Positions 1 through 11,649 of a stretch of 64,000 nt of DNA are shown here, piece after piece. A program made the translations under genes and the position numbers. The stretch spans positions 11,181,366-11,245,365 of the forward strand of contig NC_071343.1 of the NCBI RefSeq assembly GCF_027744825.2, written 5' to 3'. The notes under the pieces were generated by a model. That model was not told where the DNA came from. It worked only from the letters and a program-made list of their open reading frames with translations, and searched no databases. How positions within the stretch are numbered: the first letter of the stretch is position 1; each line of letters starts with the position of its first letter. The DNA is from Synchiropus splendidus. Lineage: Eukaryota; Chordata; Actinopteri; Syngnathiformes; Callionymidae.

Positions 1-321
1 TGACAAAAAACAATGTACCCAAAAGCCGACCTGATGGAACCTTGCCCAAATCATTCACAAATGTTTCATGAGCAGAAGCCGTTCTGCATCTCAAGAAACG
101 TCAAGTCCAGATCAAAAACCACTTGTTTACAACCCGGTGTAAACTGCATTACATACATTCAAAAGGCTTTGATTCTGTGAGAATCAACTTTTAAAAACCC
201 AAATGGTATCAGAAGATACTCACCAGCTCCATGTTTACAAAATTCAATTATTAGATTTCAGCAGTAGACCGATAATCGGTCTGAGTCCATCCTGAATGTC
301 CAAGCGAATCCAGAGTCTTCG
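1..321. other. 3' flank of ybey, no gene seen
   Basis: AT-rich sequence downstream of the ybey stop codon. It should contain the ybey 3' UTR on the minus strand. I see no convincing coding frame, repeat or RNA gene here. Confidence 0.4.
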
Positions 322-2363
322 TCACGTGTCCTGGCTGCACTTCTTCATCAGCGGCAGCAGGTGGCGCCCCGTCAGTCTGCTGTACTCGCTGAGGATGTAG
401 TTTTCTCTCTGCAGCATCTGGAAGAGGACCAGAACCTAAGAGTTTTCGATTTGGGGCTTAAAGGTCGCTGGTGTATTTCATCTTTAAACGCTTTATCACT
501 GAATGTAGGCGGCCATATTGTATTGACCTGAGCACAACAGTGACCTCCAGCGAGCATTTAAGACAAATTGTTTCAAGCAAGTTTGGGACGTCAGTGAAAA
601 GACATTACAATTTTAAAACATGTCGTACTTAACACCGTATCTCTTATTATCATTTTCAACCAAGGACATCCGCTTACTTCAGTCACTCAAGAGGTCAGAC
701 TAGAAATAACTGTCACATATTCATATATGGCTATTGTGGAAATACATTCGCTATTGGAATTCATCATAAGCCAACTTTTTTTTATTGTCCTACCCACCAT
801 GATTGACTTAACATGAATTATAAGTGCTGAATAAACATATTCATCATTTTTACTTCCATTTATAATTCACCTTTACTTCGACAGTACATCCTTTTGAGCA
901 ATAGCTGGCACGTTGTTTTCTGTTCTACCACTGTGCCAAAATCAAAGGTGCTTTTAGCTGTAGATTAAAACCATGAATAATAGTATCATAATAATAAAGG
1001 AAACTAAAGCGAAATAAATCAGATGTGTATCGGGTAACATATTACGAAACACTGGATGGTGCTATTTCGAAGCGCTACAGTTTCCTGAAATTCTTATTTG
1101 AATTTCTTATTTTTTAGTGAATGAATGACGCATGAGTTTCCATTGTCCCTTAAGACTACTGTTCGAGGTTAGTCCAGTCGAGGGCAATAGTGGCTCAGAT
1201 CCTGACGGATCTTGGACCAGTTGATCATGGGCACCTCCAGGAGTCACTGGATACCAACGCGAACTGTTTTATTTTTCATTTAGTAAAACATGTTTTACTT
1301 TTAATCTCAAAATTGAGTAATGATGATGCAGCTTTATTGATTTTAGTCATGGAATTTAGCTTTTGTTCTTTCGATAATTCAAAAAGGGCATTTTCTTGGG
1401 AGCATCTCAGTTAGCTTATGACCAAAAAAGGGTAGAGGACACATACCTCAGTCCACTCTTCCTCCGTCTCGTGTCTGTAGCCGAGCAGGTGACAAATACC
1501 GTGAGCTGTTACGACCTTAAACACGGGAGAAGATGGTGTGATCATGGAATCATGCACTTGTATACAGTTGTGACACTTTGTTGAGTCACAAAATGTTCTT
1601 TGTAACCAAAGCCTTTGGTTTGTGCTGGTTAAGAACTTAATCCTTTGGTCCAAATCACATTATGGTGATATATTATTGTCATCTTATTAAAGAAAGAACT
1701 TTAATTTCCACCTGTATTACAATCAGCAGATGAAAGGTCAACATGCAAGCTGTTGACAGTCTTTTTTCCATGTTTATATTTGAAGGTATTTCAAGCTCTA
1801 ATTAACTGAACCATATTCTGGTTCTGCAAGCAGCGTCACAATTCAAATAAGAGCAACATGGTTCAATTATTCCTGCTGCCATAAATTTACTCTGCTGCAA
1901 TGAATGATCTGCATCATTTGAAAAACACATGAGTCGTGTTTACTACTCACAGTCAGAGCTCCATGCAGATCCATCTTCTCCTCCTGACACTGCTGCATGA
2001 CAAACTCCACACCCAGAAAAATGTCTCCAAGGTTCAGCTCATCTCGGTGCAGGGGGCAGGGCACCTTCCCAGGCCTCAGATCCTGAAAATAATCGGAATC
2101 ATTGTAAAAAATAACATGAAACATTCGCGCCCTCGTGCATAATAGATGTTCACCTCGTGAAAGGGGAAAGACAGGACGTCCGTGGGGACGTTCTTTTTCC
2201 TGTACACGTGATTAATGTGCTGGATTCGCTGGTTGTCGACGCAGACAATCCCCAAGTCGAACTTCTGGATTCCCAAAATGTGTCTCAGCGTGTCCACGTC
2301 CCGGCGCAGTCTGGCGCGGCGAATTGGCACCACTTTCTGGAGATTCCGAACCACTACACCCAT
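322..2363 (-). CDS. ybey: YbeY-like endoribonuclease, complete, 4 coding exons
   Basis: Coding exons on the minus strand are 2154-2363, 1951-2082, 1447-1515 and 322-417. They splice in phase 0 throughout and give 168 residues, close to the human protein (about 167). Exon 1 begins [12 protein letters not shown] and carries the conserved stretch ending [12 protein letters not shown]. Exon 3 holds the zinc signature [11 protein letters not shown], matching the H-x3-H-x5-H motif of the UPF0054/YbeY family. YbeY is a metal-dependent RNase; the vertebrate form acts in mitochondria on ribosomal small-subunit maturation (family knowledge). The last exon encodes a 31-residue tail ending KKCSQDT. Start choice: the ATG at 2363 matches the family N-terminus. 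The roughly 1 kb intron between exons 3 and 4 is AT-rich and unremarkable. The gene is intact, and the call is firm because all splice sites and phases agree. Confidence 0.95.
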
Positions 2364-4031
2364 TTCAAAACTGTATTAAAATTACCCGTATTAGATTAAA
2401 AATGCGAGAATGCGACGGACAAATAAGAAACCAAAGACGTCAATGGATGATAGTAGTTCTGTGGCGAGATGTTTACAATTACAACGGCCCCTATTCAAGG
2501 TGACACGTACCGGTAGTGCCAGAACGGTGTGAAAATGTAAAATAAATGAATGAAAATTTGGATATTTATATACGGTACTCAAATTAGCATTGCGTTTAAA
2601 AACCCCATAAAATATTGAATGAAATAGTGAAGCTTTCATTGAGAGACCGCATAAGAACGACGGAGTGCCGGTAGAGCTAGCAAGGGCGGAACAGGTGGCC
2701 AACTAAGGGGGTCAATATTGTATGGCGGACCAAAACCGGAAATGAGGTAATACAACTACGGAAATTCACTTCGGCCAAATTTCCTTCTATCCAAAATAGG
2801 TTAAGTTGTGTTTTACGAACGCAACAATTTTGTTATTGAAAAAATTAAGCAACGACTTCAATAAACGTTAAACATACAAAACTCAATTATATATTACAAA
2901 CACATTTTGTTGAAAAGTAATTCAGTAACGGATGTAATTCATGTGTCCAATGTAAATATTTTTGACAAACAGTTGGCATTTAAATGATTTACTCTATAGT
3001 CAAATGGAATTCAACAATAAAAAAAGACAAATATCAATAATCAACACGAAAAGCAATTTATGTTTAAAAATTCGTTCAATCAGTTCAAGACTTTTTTTAA
3101 AGTAGTATCAAAGACATAATAGACTAAAAAGTGAAATGAAAAAGAGGCAGACAAAAAAGACTTGGAGTTACTTACAAAATTATGAGTTGTGTTGCAAACA
3201 TTATTTCCAGATTTAAGAAATATATTTGAAATAGACGAGGTACCGTCACATCTGTTTGACTGTTGTGCGCTCACTGTTTGATTGTTATTTTTCCCAGCAA
3301 GATCCTCATAGTGTGGACAATGACTCTCTCATTGATTTGCAAAACAGAATCCGAAGCGATAAAAAATAAAATCCTGAAGACACTACTGGGATACTGCAAT
3401 GTTTATTGTCCACCGCTGATTCACATAAGGATCTCTTTTATTATTATTACTATTCGAGCACTATGGAACAAGGAGGCAGACGGGTCATAAAGAGGGACGG
3501 TACATTGTCAAACATGGAAAACAGAGTGTCATGTTCCATTCAAAATGTACCTTCTAACATGTCATTTTCATGTGTTGTAACATGTATTGCATGCATTAGT
3601 TAGTTATCTTACAAATAATGCAGGTTGAGTTCATCATCACGTGACGTGTAAACATCATAAATATACCAAAAGAGAAAAACGAGTCAGGTTTATTCAGCCA
3701 TATTTACAACATTTAGAATCAAGTCATTTTCCTGGACTTTGATCTTGAGATGACTGATGACTCAGCAGTTACTATGATGAGGAGGAAATGATAACAATGA
3801 CCGTGTCCACGATTGTCTCCAACACAACTAATGCGCACTATGACCCAGAAGTACATTTCATCCCTCTCCACTGTCAATACTGCACTTCTTTATTCGTGTT
3901 GGGGAAAAAACGGTGAGAATAAATACCAATATTCATGAGCCACAAAGGAATATTGTGTCAGAGACAAAGACTCAGATGTGATTGAACATTCTGTTTCATG
4001 CCATTCAGATTGATACAAAACACCTCTGGAG
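2364..4031. other. Spacer between ybey and cluster gene A
   Basis: AT-rich spacer containing the ybey promoter side and the distal 3' UTR of gene A. The stretch at 3975-4031 aligns with the 3' UTR of gene B at 7474-7535, so gene A's ancestral 3' end lies here. The canonical AATAAA seen in gene B at 7488-7493 is degraded in this copy. Nothing else could be named. Confidence 0.5.
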
Positions 4032-4177
4032 TGAGTTGTTTATATTATCACTGTTTATTAAATTTTATTTTAATTATTATTTTTATTATGTTTTTGACTG
4101 CATGTTATTCCAAAGCACTTTTCTAGTAGGTGGGATCCCCGCTGACCATGGCAATAAAGCTGATTCTGATTCTGGAG
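4032..4177. mobile_element. Short retroelement 3' fragment inserted in the 3' UTR of gene A
   Basis: Compared with the homologous 3' UTR of gene B, an extra block of about 146 bp splits the gene A sequence. It ends in the fish retroelement-like tail gcaataaagctgattctgat on the plus strand. It is flanked by a direct repeat tctggag at 4025-4031 and 4171-4177, which looks like a target-site duplication. Family not identified; a LINE or SINE 3' end is the best guess. On the minus strand it contributes several AATAAA motifs that gene A may use for polyadenylation. Confidence 0.6.
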
Positions 4178-4209
4178 AGTCTGAGCTAAGTACTTTCTCT
4201 TGAGAAGAT

Positions 4210-5382
4210 CTAATCGGAGTCGCTGCTGCTGCTGGAACTGCTGGAGCTGCTGGATGACTGAAAGACACGCAACAAGTCAGATCCTGAAATCCACAAGCAT
4301 GATGGGAACTGAGGAGTGACTCACCTTGTGACATTCTTTGCCCTTCTTGTGACACTTCTTATGTTTGTGTCCCTGATGATGGCCATGATGCCCATGTCCA
4401 TGATGTCCATGTCCATGTCCATGTCCATGATGATCATGATGTCCATGTCCATGTCCATGTCCATGTCCATGTCCATGATGATCATGATGTCCATGTCCAT
4501 GTCCATGTCCATGTCCATGTCCATGATGATCATGATGTCCATGTCCATGACCGTGTCCATCACAGTCTCCTTGAGTGTGACTGTCTCCATGACATCCCGC
4601 AGGCTTCTCCCCATGGCCTCCACAAGGGGGCTTCACCGGGCAATGGACAGGAGGAGGGCACGGTGCCGGGGGGCAAGGCACGGGAGGACATTGCGAATTA
4701 CCAGAATGTGTTTGCCCCCAAGGCCGGGATCCTTAAGAGAACACAAAAGCTTCTTTAACTCCCAAAACTGCACTGCAGTGGTTCTCACTTTGTCTTTAAT
4801 CCAAACGTTATCGATATAACTATTTTATCTACAGTTAGACAGTCACAGAAAGGCAATCATATAGAAGTAGACTATTGCAAATTAGAGAGCCATAATAGGA
4901 GGTTTTCATTTTTAGGAAAAAAAGAAAGAAAGAAAGATGATAGCAAAAAAGAAGAGAAAAGTCAAATAATGTATTTAAAGTATGTACAGTGACAAGAGAC
5001 TACAAAAAAGTTAAATAAAAATAGCATAGTTGCACGTCAGGGTACAGAAACTGATGCTATAAAGTTTTTAAAAAAATCAACCAAAACAAAAGTTAAGAGA
5101 AAAAGAGAAGTAGTATAACAACAAATGCCCCTTAATAAAAATCATTTTCTCCAAAGTAAATGCATTATTAAAGAAAACTAGTGTCAGGGAAGAAAGTATG
5201 AGATGAAAAATATGAATCTCAACAAAAAGGGTTTTTTTTTTTTAATCATCCGCAAAACTGTTTTGAAGGATGATAGAAGATGTCAGCAGAGATCCAAACT
5301 GGAGTTAAAAGGGGAACATTTGAGGAAATAAATAAATGAAAATACAAACACAGGTGAAGGTACCTTTGTTGTTGCAGCTCAT
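4210..5382 (-). CDS. Cluster gene A: His/Gly-repeat protein with Ser-Asp tail (PRR13-like), 157 aa
   Basis: Three coding exons on the minus strand: 5364-5382 (19 nt, MSCNNK plus one base), 4325-4731 and 4210-4257. Phases 1 then 0 fit exactly. The middle exon opens with a Pro/Cys-rich part (repeats of CPP and CPPP) and then a 48-bp, 16-residue tandem unit built of GH dipeptides with HHDHH blocks at about 4375-4560. A Lys/His block containing HKHKKCHKKGKECHK follows. The last exon encodes ten serines and then DSD. No signal peptide or membrane segment is visible. The general plan (short first exon, Lys/His block, polyserine-DSD end) resembles vertebrate PRR13, a small nuclear protein; this is from memory of the family. 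Dense histidines suggest Zn/Ni/Cu binding by inference only. The acceptor of exon 2 is TTAAG and the donor of exon 1 is GTACCT, which is weaker than in its paralogues. Function unknown. Confidence 0.75.
4375..4560 (-). repeat. 48-bp coding minisatellite (GH/HHDHH) inside gene A
   Basis: A hexamer (tccatg on the plus strand) repeats throughout. Three tgatgatcatgatg interruptions impose a 48-bp higher-order period, encoding a 16-residue His-Gly-Asp unit. All frames stay open across it on both strands, which explains several spurious open frames here. Confidence 0.9.
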
Positions 5383-5453
5383 GTCCTCAGTTTGGGTTGA
5401 ACTTAAGAAGTTCTGCTGAAGGTCCAGAAGCACTGAGTGAAAGGTTCATCTGG

Positions 5454-5461
5454 TTATATAA
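5454..5461 (-). promoter_or_regulatory. TATA box of gene A
   Basis: The minus strand reads TTATATAACC about 70-80 bp upstream of the ATG at 5382. The position suits a TATA-driven start near 5425, with a short 5' UTR that may be unspliced in this copy. Confidence 0.5.
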
Positions 5462-6840
5462 GAACACTCTTCCCCCTGGACTGAGTCCAAACCTGGAGGA
5501 GGAAGACGTGTTGCAAGACTGATCATGTTCTCCTCCATGAGTCACCACTGACTGACAGAAGATCAGCCCACTCAGGGCACGCAGCGGTCGGCACAGAAGG
5601 TCAGCCCATCCTGGAAACAAGGCCTCTGAAAGAATCCTCTTTTCTCACTTGGAATCATTTCTTGAGCTTAAACCCAGAATCCTCTGAGATCTTCAGCCAC
5701 AAAGCTGAATGGTCCACATGTAGTTACAAAGAAGATACAAATGATGCTGCTCCATCACTCACTTCACTTCGACGTCCGAGGTTTATACAAGTTCACACTA
5801 TTTTTTTGTTTTTCATACCCTTCCATTCCAAAAATATCCTGCTATTGTTCGCACCTGGGTCACCTCTGAAGGAAAATAGATATGGACCGTTTTATTGCTG
5901 GTTTCGAACACCTAATATATTTTGAATATATTTGGGTGGAAACATATTTATTGAAGAGAAACTTGGCATTATTTTCCTTTATCTATGTGGCTGTTTTGTG
6001 TGTAATACAAGCGCAACATTAATGTATCATTCCATGTTGCGGTTCATGTTTGAAAAATACATAGGAAATATTGTTTCACAGAAATAAACTCTAAGTGTTT
6101 TTCAACCTTTTTCCCAGCCACGACACACTTTTGATTTCTCTTTTGCGCGATGTTATTCAAGTTTGGGGAATTTTTAGACAAATCTTGTCTAAAGATTTGC
6201 TTGTTTCATAACTGCAATGATTCTTTCGCTCTTCACATTTTCGTGCACTTTTTGTTTGGTTCTGCATTTAGTTTATAGCAAACCTTTAAACCACAAAGCA
6301 AACTTTGAAGGTCTACAAGTGTTAATAAAGTTGAGAAGTGAGACGTCACATTAGCTCTGTTAGCGCTGTTAGCTCTGCGACGCAGACGGTCTTTGGAGTC
6401 ACGGGTCTCACAATGAACACTAAATCATTCTGTCTTGAAGGTGTGTGCTCAAGTTAGAGGCACATGTGGTTAAAAAAAACGTCTGCAAGTTATACATTTG
6501 ACCGGCCTCTTCGCTGTGAGAGCGAGGAGGACTGCTGCGAGTGATGATGATGCGGACCGACACATCAGTATAGATCTATAGTGTATAGAAAGAATGTGAA
6601 GCTATTATCCTCCGGTTGGTAAATCATCAAAACGTTCAAGATTTAATGTCATCATAGCCTCTATCGCCAGACAAAGTGGGTGAAATTGGATTCCCATGAC
6701 ACACCTGACAGTCTCTCAAGTTACTGTGCTGCGGCACACTGGTTGAAAAAAAAATGCTCTGGAGAGTCTAGTACAAAACATTTACTAACTACGTCACAGT
6801 CATAAAATAAAAAGTTAAAAAATATTTCTATATATCAATA
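5462..6840. other. Spacer between genes A and B, no gene seen
   Basis: AT-rich intergenic sequence. Open frames here are short and show no recognisable motif. No RNA gene or tandem repeat could be supported. Confidence 0.4.
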
Positions 6841-7128
6841 CAAGTAACATCACACACTGGGATCGATTCCGACCGACGGGTCGTAAGTCAGATTGGACGT
6901 AAGTCGAATGCCATTCAAAATAGCCGACGCGAGGGTTATAGGTGCTACTGTAGTGGTAGATCGCTGTGTGAGAGTGAGATGCTTCAATACTGTGCTGCCG
7001 TCACTGCCGTACGGGCTGCTACGTGCTGCGGTGCCAGACATTGAACAAAAAAAGATAAGCATCTGCTGGCTGTGGTTGTAAGTACGGGTGGACGTAAGTG
7101 GAGCAGGTCATAAATCGGATGTTACTTG
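6841..7128. mobile_element. MITE-like element with inverted ends
   Basis: The block begins caagtaacatc (6841-6851) and ends with the reverse complement gatgttacttg (7118-7128). Internal sequence carries repeated cgtaagt motifs. About 290 bp with no coding capacity, consistent with a non-autonomous DNA transposon. I could not find a clean target-site duplication, so the superfamily is open. Confidence 0.5.
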
Positions 7129-7487
7129 TCTTGTAAATGCTAAAATCCCATGTCAACACACAATCAAAAAATGTATATGTATGGACAGACGACTATATGG
7201 ATTAAAAAAAAGAGTTAACAAAGTATTTGTAATAAAAGTAGAATTTCGAAAAAGAAATAAACATGGGGAAAAATATTACTTTTTTGTTATAGTTTGTTGA
7301 AACGTACAATTACAACCACAACTCTTTTCAAGAGTCATAATTTTACTATTTTGTTTTAATAGTGTCTAACTCCACATTAATTCAATATGTCAAATATAAA
7401 AATCATACTTTTTTATGAAAAAAAATCCAAAATTAAAAAAAAAAGTATTCAACAGAAAATCGATGAGACCCAGATGTGATTGAACCA

Positions 7488-7493
7488 TTTATT
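7488..7493 (-). other. Polyadenylation signal of gene B
   Basis: AATAAA on the minus strand, about 70 bases past the stop codon of gene B. The orthologous position near gene A has lost this hexamer. Confidence 0.6.
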
Positions 7494-7560
7494 TCATGCC
7501 ATTCAGATGGCACAAAACACCTCAGGAGATTCTGAGGTAAGAACAGCCTGTTGCCAAGAC

Positions 7561-7907
7561 TTAATCGGAGTCGCTGCTGCTGCTGCTGCTACTGCTGCTG
7601 CAGGAGCTGCTGGATGACTGAAAGACACGCAACAAGTCAGATGCTGATGCATGATGGGAGCTGAGCAGTGACTCACCCCATGGCATTCTTTGCCCTTCTT
7701 GTGACACTTCTTGTGTTTGTGCCCTCTTTTCTTCTTCCACCGGCCCTTCTCCCCTGGCTTGCGACAGTGTTTGTGTTTCTTGTCCTTATCTTTGTGCTTG
7801 TGCTTGTGCCTGTTTGGGCTGCCGCCTCCTCCTGAAACACAAGCAGGTTGGCACAGAGACGATGAACAGGCCGACGGTACTGACTCACTTCCCCTGCAGG
7901 ACTTCAT
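7561..7907 (-). CDS. Cluster gene B: His/Lys-rich protein with polyserine-DSD tail (PRR13-like), 76 aa
   Basis: Coding exons on the minus strand are 7889-7907 (19 nt, MKSCRG plus one base), 7677-7831 and 7561-7617; phases 1 and 0 fit. The middle exon is short and very basic: Gly-rich start, HKHKHKDKDKKHKHC, a KGRWKKKRG block, then HKHKKCHKKGKECHG, nearly the same as the block of gene A. The last exon reads five serines, one Cys, nine serines, then DSD. The C-terminal exon and its acceptor TCTTTCAG are almost identical to gene A, so A and B are close paralogues that differ mainly in the middle exon. A noncoding 5' exon ends near 8689 with CAG/GTAAGT. A canonical AATAAA lies at 7488-7493. The gene looks intact. 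No signal peptide; nuclear or cytosolic by composition, function unknown. Confidence 0.75.
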
Positions 7908-8688
7908 CTTCAGTCGCTCACTCTGGAAGGAGAGATTCAGACTGATGTCACCTGCAACACACAGAAGTGGCCCTGCAGATCAGAGCGGGTTCAGGAATAC
8001 AACACACGTGACCCTTTCATAAATCTTCATACAGCTGACATTTATATCTTCATTCAGTTTTCAGGAATAGATCCACTTTTGAGGATTAAATTTTTTTTAA
8101 CCCATTTTGTGTATTTTCTTCAGTTTGGTTTATTTACATTGTTTTCATTTCTTTTATCCTACAATTAAATATTAGAAGTGAATCTATCTATTAAATCTAT
8201 TTCCTTTTCTTAATATGTTTGACTCATTTGATATGGCTACAGATAACTTATCGCATCTTATAAGTCACCGTTTTCGCACATTATTTCTGCTCCTTCTCTC
8301 TAAAATATTGTTTTTGTCATGATATGTCTCTTATTATTTTATTTTTAATCCTTTTTTTAAAGTTGCATTTTCATGTTGTGGCATTAGTTATAACTTGCAC
8401 ACATTACACATTTCCCATTCAGTTAAATAAATAAATAAGTCAAAAAATAAAATATTGCCTTGTCACATGATGACACTTTTCTTTTTTCGTTTATTACGCT
8501 TTTGACTTGACAATGTTCTTATTACAGACAAACATTTACCTCAGCATATTTACATTCCTTTTATGGCATTCACCTACCTCACTGGTCACATGACACCATC
8601 GATTATTATAGTTATTTGCTTTACTACGACAATGACAATAAATACATCATTTCAAATCGTCTTCTAAAACTGAGTTGTTCTGACTTAC

Positions 8689-8750
8689 CTGAATATTGGT
8701 CCTGGGAAGCACAGCTCTCGTGTGGCTGTCTTCAAAGGTGCGTCTATTTA
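8689..8750 (-). promoter_or_regulatory. Core promoter and noncoding first exon of gene B
   Basis: The TATA-like CATAAATAG sits at about 8744-8752. A noncoding exon follows, ending ATATTCAG at 8689 with donor GTAAGT. The exon end and TATA spacing match the promoters of genes C and D, which supports a shared, spliced 5' UTR in the family. Confidence 0.6.
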
Positions 8751-8751
8751 T

Positions 8752-10616
8752 GCGTACAGACACACCTGAAGTAGGTCAAGTGGGTGGAGCCAGTCATGAT
8801 ACCCTTTGTCACAATTGTTTTCGAATTAATGAACAAAATGTCAGGGGGTGGAGTTGAAACAGACTTCACATTCGTCCTTTGAGCAAAATCTGTTTTGATT
8901 TTTTTTTTTTAAATGCATCTTTCCTGCATTGTTGTGTGGTGATTTTGAAAATATTCCCTCACTCACTAACACCAGTTCTCTCTGTTTCAGCAGAATTCTG
9001 AGGTCTTCCAAGGTAAGTTGAGAGCCATATATTTCTATATGCGTCATCCTTCCTCACCAGGAATGTGTCAACATGCCGTCCTGACCAGATTCCTGTGTCT
9101 CCATTATTGACTTCTGCAGAAGCAACTCAAATCTGAGCCAAACACGGCTGAGAGTTGAAGTCAAGAATCTGTGTATTCGGTTCAGACAACCAATTTTCCA
9201 CCAGCATAAACAGAAGTACCAAGTACCACGGTGATCTTGGAAGCTTCTCTCACTTCCATCATCAACGAAAATGTCTGGGATCTGCGCCCTAGTGTGAGAC
9301 ACTCAGCTGCTTTCCTTCACTGCACGTCACTCTAGAGCTGCTGAAATCAGAGCTTCAGTAGAGTTGACTGGTCCGAAATGGACAGTAGATTGATTTTAAA
9401 AAGTGTGTAAAAGAAGTAGCTGGCTTCTCTGACGTCCCTTGCCGTCCACTGCCTGACATACAGAAACAATGGCGCATAAGTATATCATGTTTGACTAATA
9501 GTTGTTGCGGTCAGTGGCGTTTAGGAATTTAAAACTCAGACCAAAATATTTGTTTTAACAATCAAGGCATCTGATAAACATGGATTTTTTTTCCATTGTT
9601 GTGTCTGTGACTAACAAATGAAAAGGTGAGCGAGTTGGACATTTGCCAAAAGAGACACAAGATGAACCAGTTGACTTATCTCCTGACTCTCTCAGTCCCG
9701 CCCCTGAATGTTCCACTCACCATCCCCTGTATGTTGTTTAGATCCTCTCCTTTGATTAAGATCTTTCATTTCCACTCACCTTTTCATCGAGGCGTTCCGT
9801 GAAACGGGTTAATTCACTGCAGATATTCAGGTGTGTCAGTCGCAGTCATGGAGGCTGCCACCTCTGAGTGGGTAAACAAACCCCAGCTGTATAGAGCTGT
9901 AGAAGTCCATCATCACCTCCCCGTCATCTGAGAGAAGGTGCTGCGAGACAAAAATGTCAAAAATGTACATCAGATGGAAAACAACAACCAGATAAAAAAC
10001 AGATCTGTTTTTATGCCACCATTCTTGTGCGTTGAAGAAATTCAAACGGCAAGACTATATTACAAGTACGAAGCAGATCAAGGTGAACCACAAACACAAC
10101 CAACCAATGACATTCACCTATATGAAGTAATTCACATGCACCTCTGCAGTAAGACCATCTAAACCTGGAGCAGGTTCAAGTTTACGGGGACTTCTCAGAA
10201 CAATGAGGACTTTGTAATAAACCGAATGCTCAGCTACGAATCGCAGGTTATGCTACGCTATGTTTGATCCCAAAGTGATCAGCTTTAGGTCGGACCTGTA
10301 CACGTAAGGTTAAACATTGTACCAACTTTAATGTAACAGTTCTCAATTGAATGTGTCATTGGTTGGTGGAAGTAAGTCGTGTCATGGGAGAGGTGGGAAA
10401 AAATAATGTAAAAAAAAAACAACAACAAAAACTTAAGTTCCAAAACAGTAAAACTGTAAATTTAAAGTGGGGAAATAGGATTCCAATAATATAAAAGAAA
10501 CATTTGAAACATGACATGACATGAAACATGACAAACAAAAAAAGAAAATAGTGTGTCAAATGATATGTTGACAAACAAACAAACAAGGGCAAAACTTGAC
10601 AATGACAAATTTACTA
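8752..10616. other. Spacer upstream of gene B, shared with the flank of gene C
   Basis: No gene seen. The part at about 9640-9990 is recognisably similar to 15080-15420 upstream of gene C (for example tggaggctgccacctctgag against tggaggttgtagcttctgag). The B and C units therefore share an older duplicated 5' flank. The stretch from about 10430 begins the homology with unit 2, which starts at about 16145. Confidence 0.5.
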
Positions 10617-10618
10617 TA

Positions 10619-11313
10619 CAGTGGTACCTCGGTTCTCCACCACAATCCGTTCCAGACGGCCGTTTGAGAAGCGATTTGCTCTAAATCTGAATTGATTTTT
10701 CCCATTACAATGAATGGAAAAGGAAATAATGCGTTCCAAGCCTTAAAATAGTCTTTTGTAGGAGTGAATGTAGAGTGTCTGCTGCAGGTGCGCTGTTCCT
10801 CTATGTGTGTGGCCGCTGCATGTGGGAGGGGTTGCCGAGTGAGTGACGTCTCTCCAGAAGTGAAGAGGTGCCCGGTGCGTGTCCAGCTCTGAATGTGCGC
10901 TTCTGTGCAGTTTGGCTGTGACAAAGTCATAAACCAAGTAACTTAGCTCTGTCCCAGACTCGCCTCATCCCTGTCCCAGCTCCAGCCCACAACAGGACAT
11001 CAAACCCTGGAGTGTGTGTGGAGAGCGAGCACCTCCCCTGTGACACTCTACCACGGTCCAGTGCAGAGACAGGAAAGGTTTTACACCTCAATATGAAGAA
11101 AAAACAGTCAGTAAATGTAGCTAACGGGACACGTCTGCATACAGAGGCTGCGTTATACACAATAACAAAGCACGTCGTGGGTCAGCTGATCGGTCTGCGC
11201 ACGTTATCTTTTTTCCAGCATTTTTCGGGGGCGTTCGAGTTGTGGATTTCCGTTCGAAATCAGAAGCAAAATTCGTTCAAAGTCCGGGACGTTCGAAAAC
11301 CGAGGTACCACTG
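10619..11313. mobile_element. Non-autonomous pogo/Tigger-like DNA element, 695 bp
   Basis: Terminal inverted repeats start cagtggtacctcggtt at 10619 and end with the reverse complement at 11313. A TA dinucleotide flanks both sides (10617-10618 and 11314-11315), as expected for Tc1/mariner-pogo elements. There is no transposase frame. It is absent from the paralogous flank of gene D, so it inserted after the C/D duplication. Confidence 0.8.
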
Positions 11314-11344
11314 TATTTCCTCTCAGCGGCTTAAACAGCGTGTA

Positions 11345-11495
11345 GCGATGGGCTGGTGAAGCTTCATGAAACAGTGTCCTTATTTTCAGAGCTCAGAAGG
11401 TGGTGCTCTTGTTTGAAAAATTATGTGTAGTTTCACTGCAATATTTGTTCAAAGACAAAGATTTTATAGCAGAGAGTGCCATAAAAAAATCTACA
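11345..11495. mobile_element. Partial copy of the local hAT-like MITE
   Basis: Begins tagcgatgggctggtgaagcttcatgaaacag and matches the left half of the complete copy at 27144-27339, including agctcagaaggtg. The right terminus is missing. It lies in the 3' flank of gene C and is absent next to gene D. Confidence 0.65.
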
Positions 11496-11649
11496 TAAAT
11501 AAACAGAAAAATTTAAAGTAAAAAAAAATCAAATGAGAATACATGTCAGAAAATAAAATAATGTTAGCAAAACCTACTAGATGATAAGGGGAATATGGTG
11601 GCAGAGAAAAACAAGATAAGACTTGGTGTGATTGAACATTTTATTTTAT

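Noticed and set aside
4316..4819. Open frames reading MSMSMSM or MDMDMD on both strands across gene A
   Set aside because: They are other-frame readings of the His-Gly coding repeat. The gene A frame is fixed by splice phases and the shared tail.
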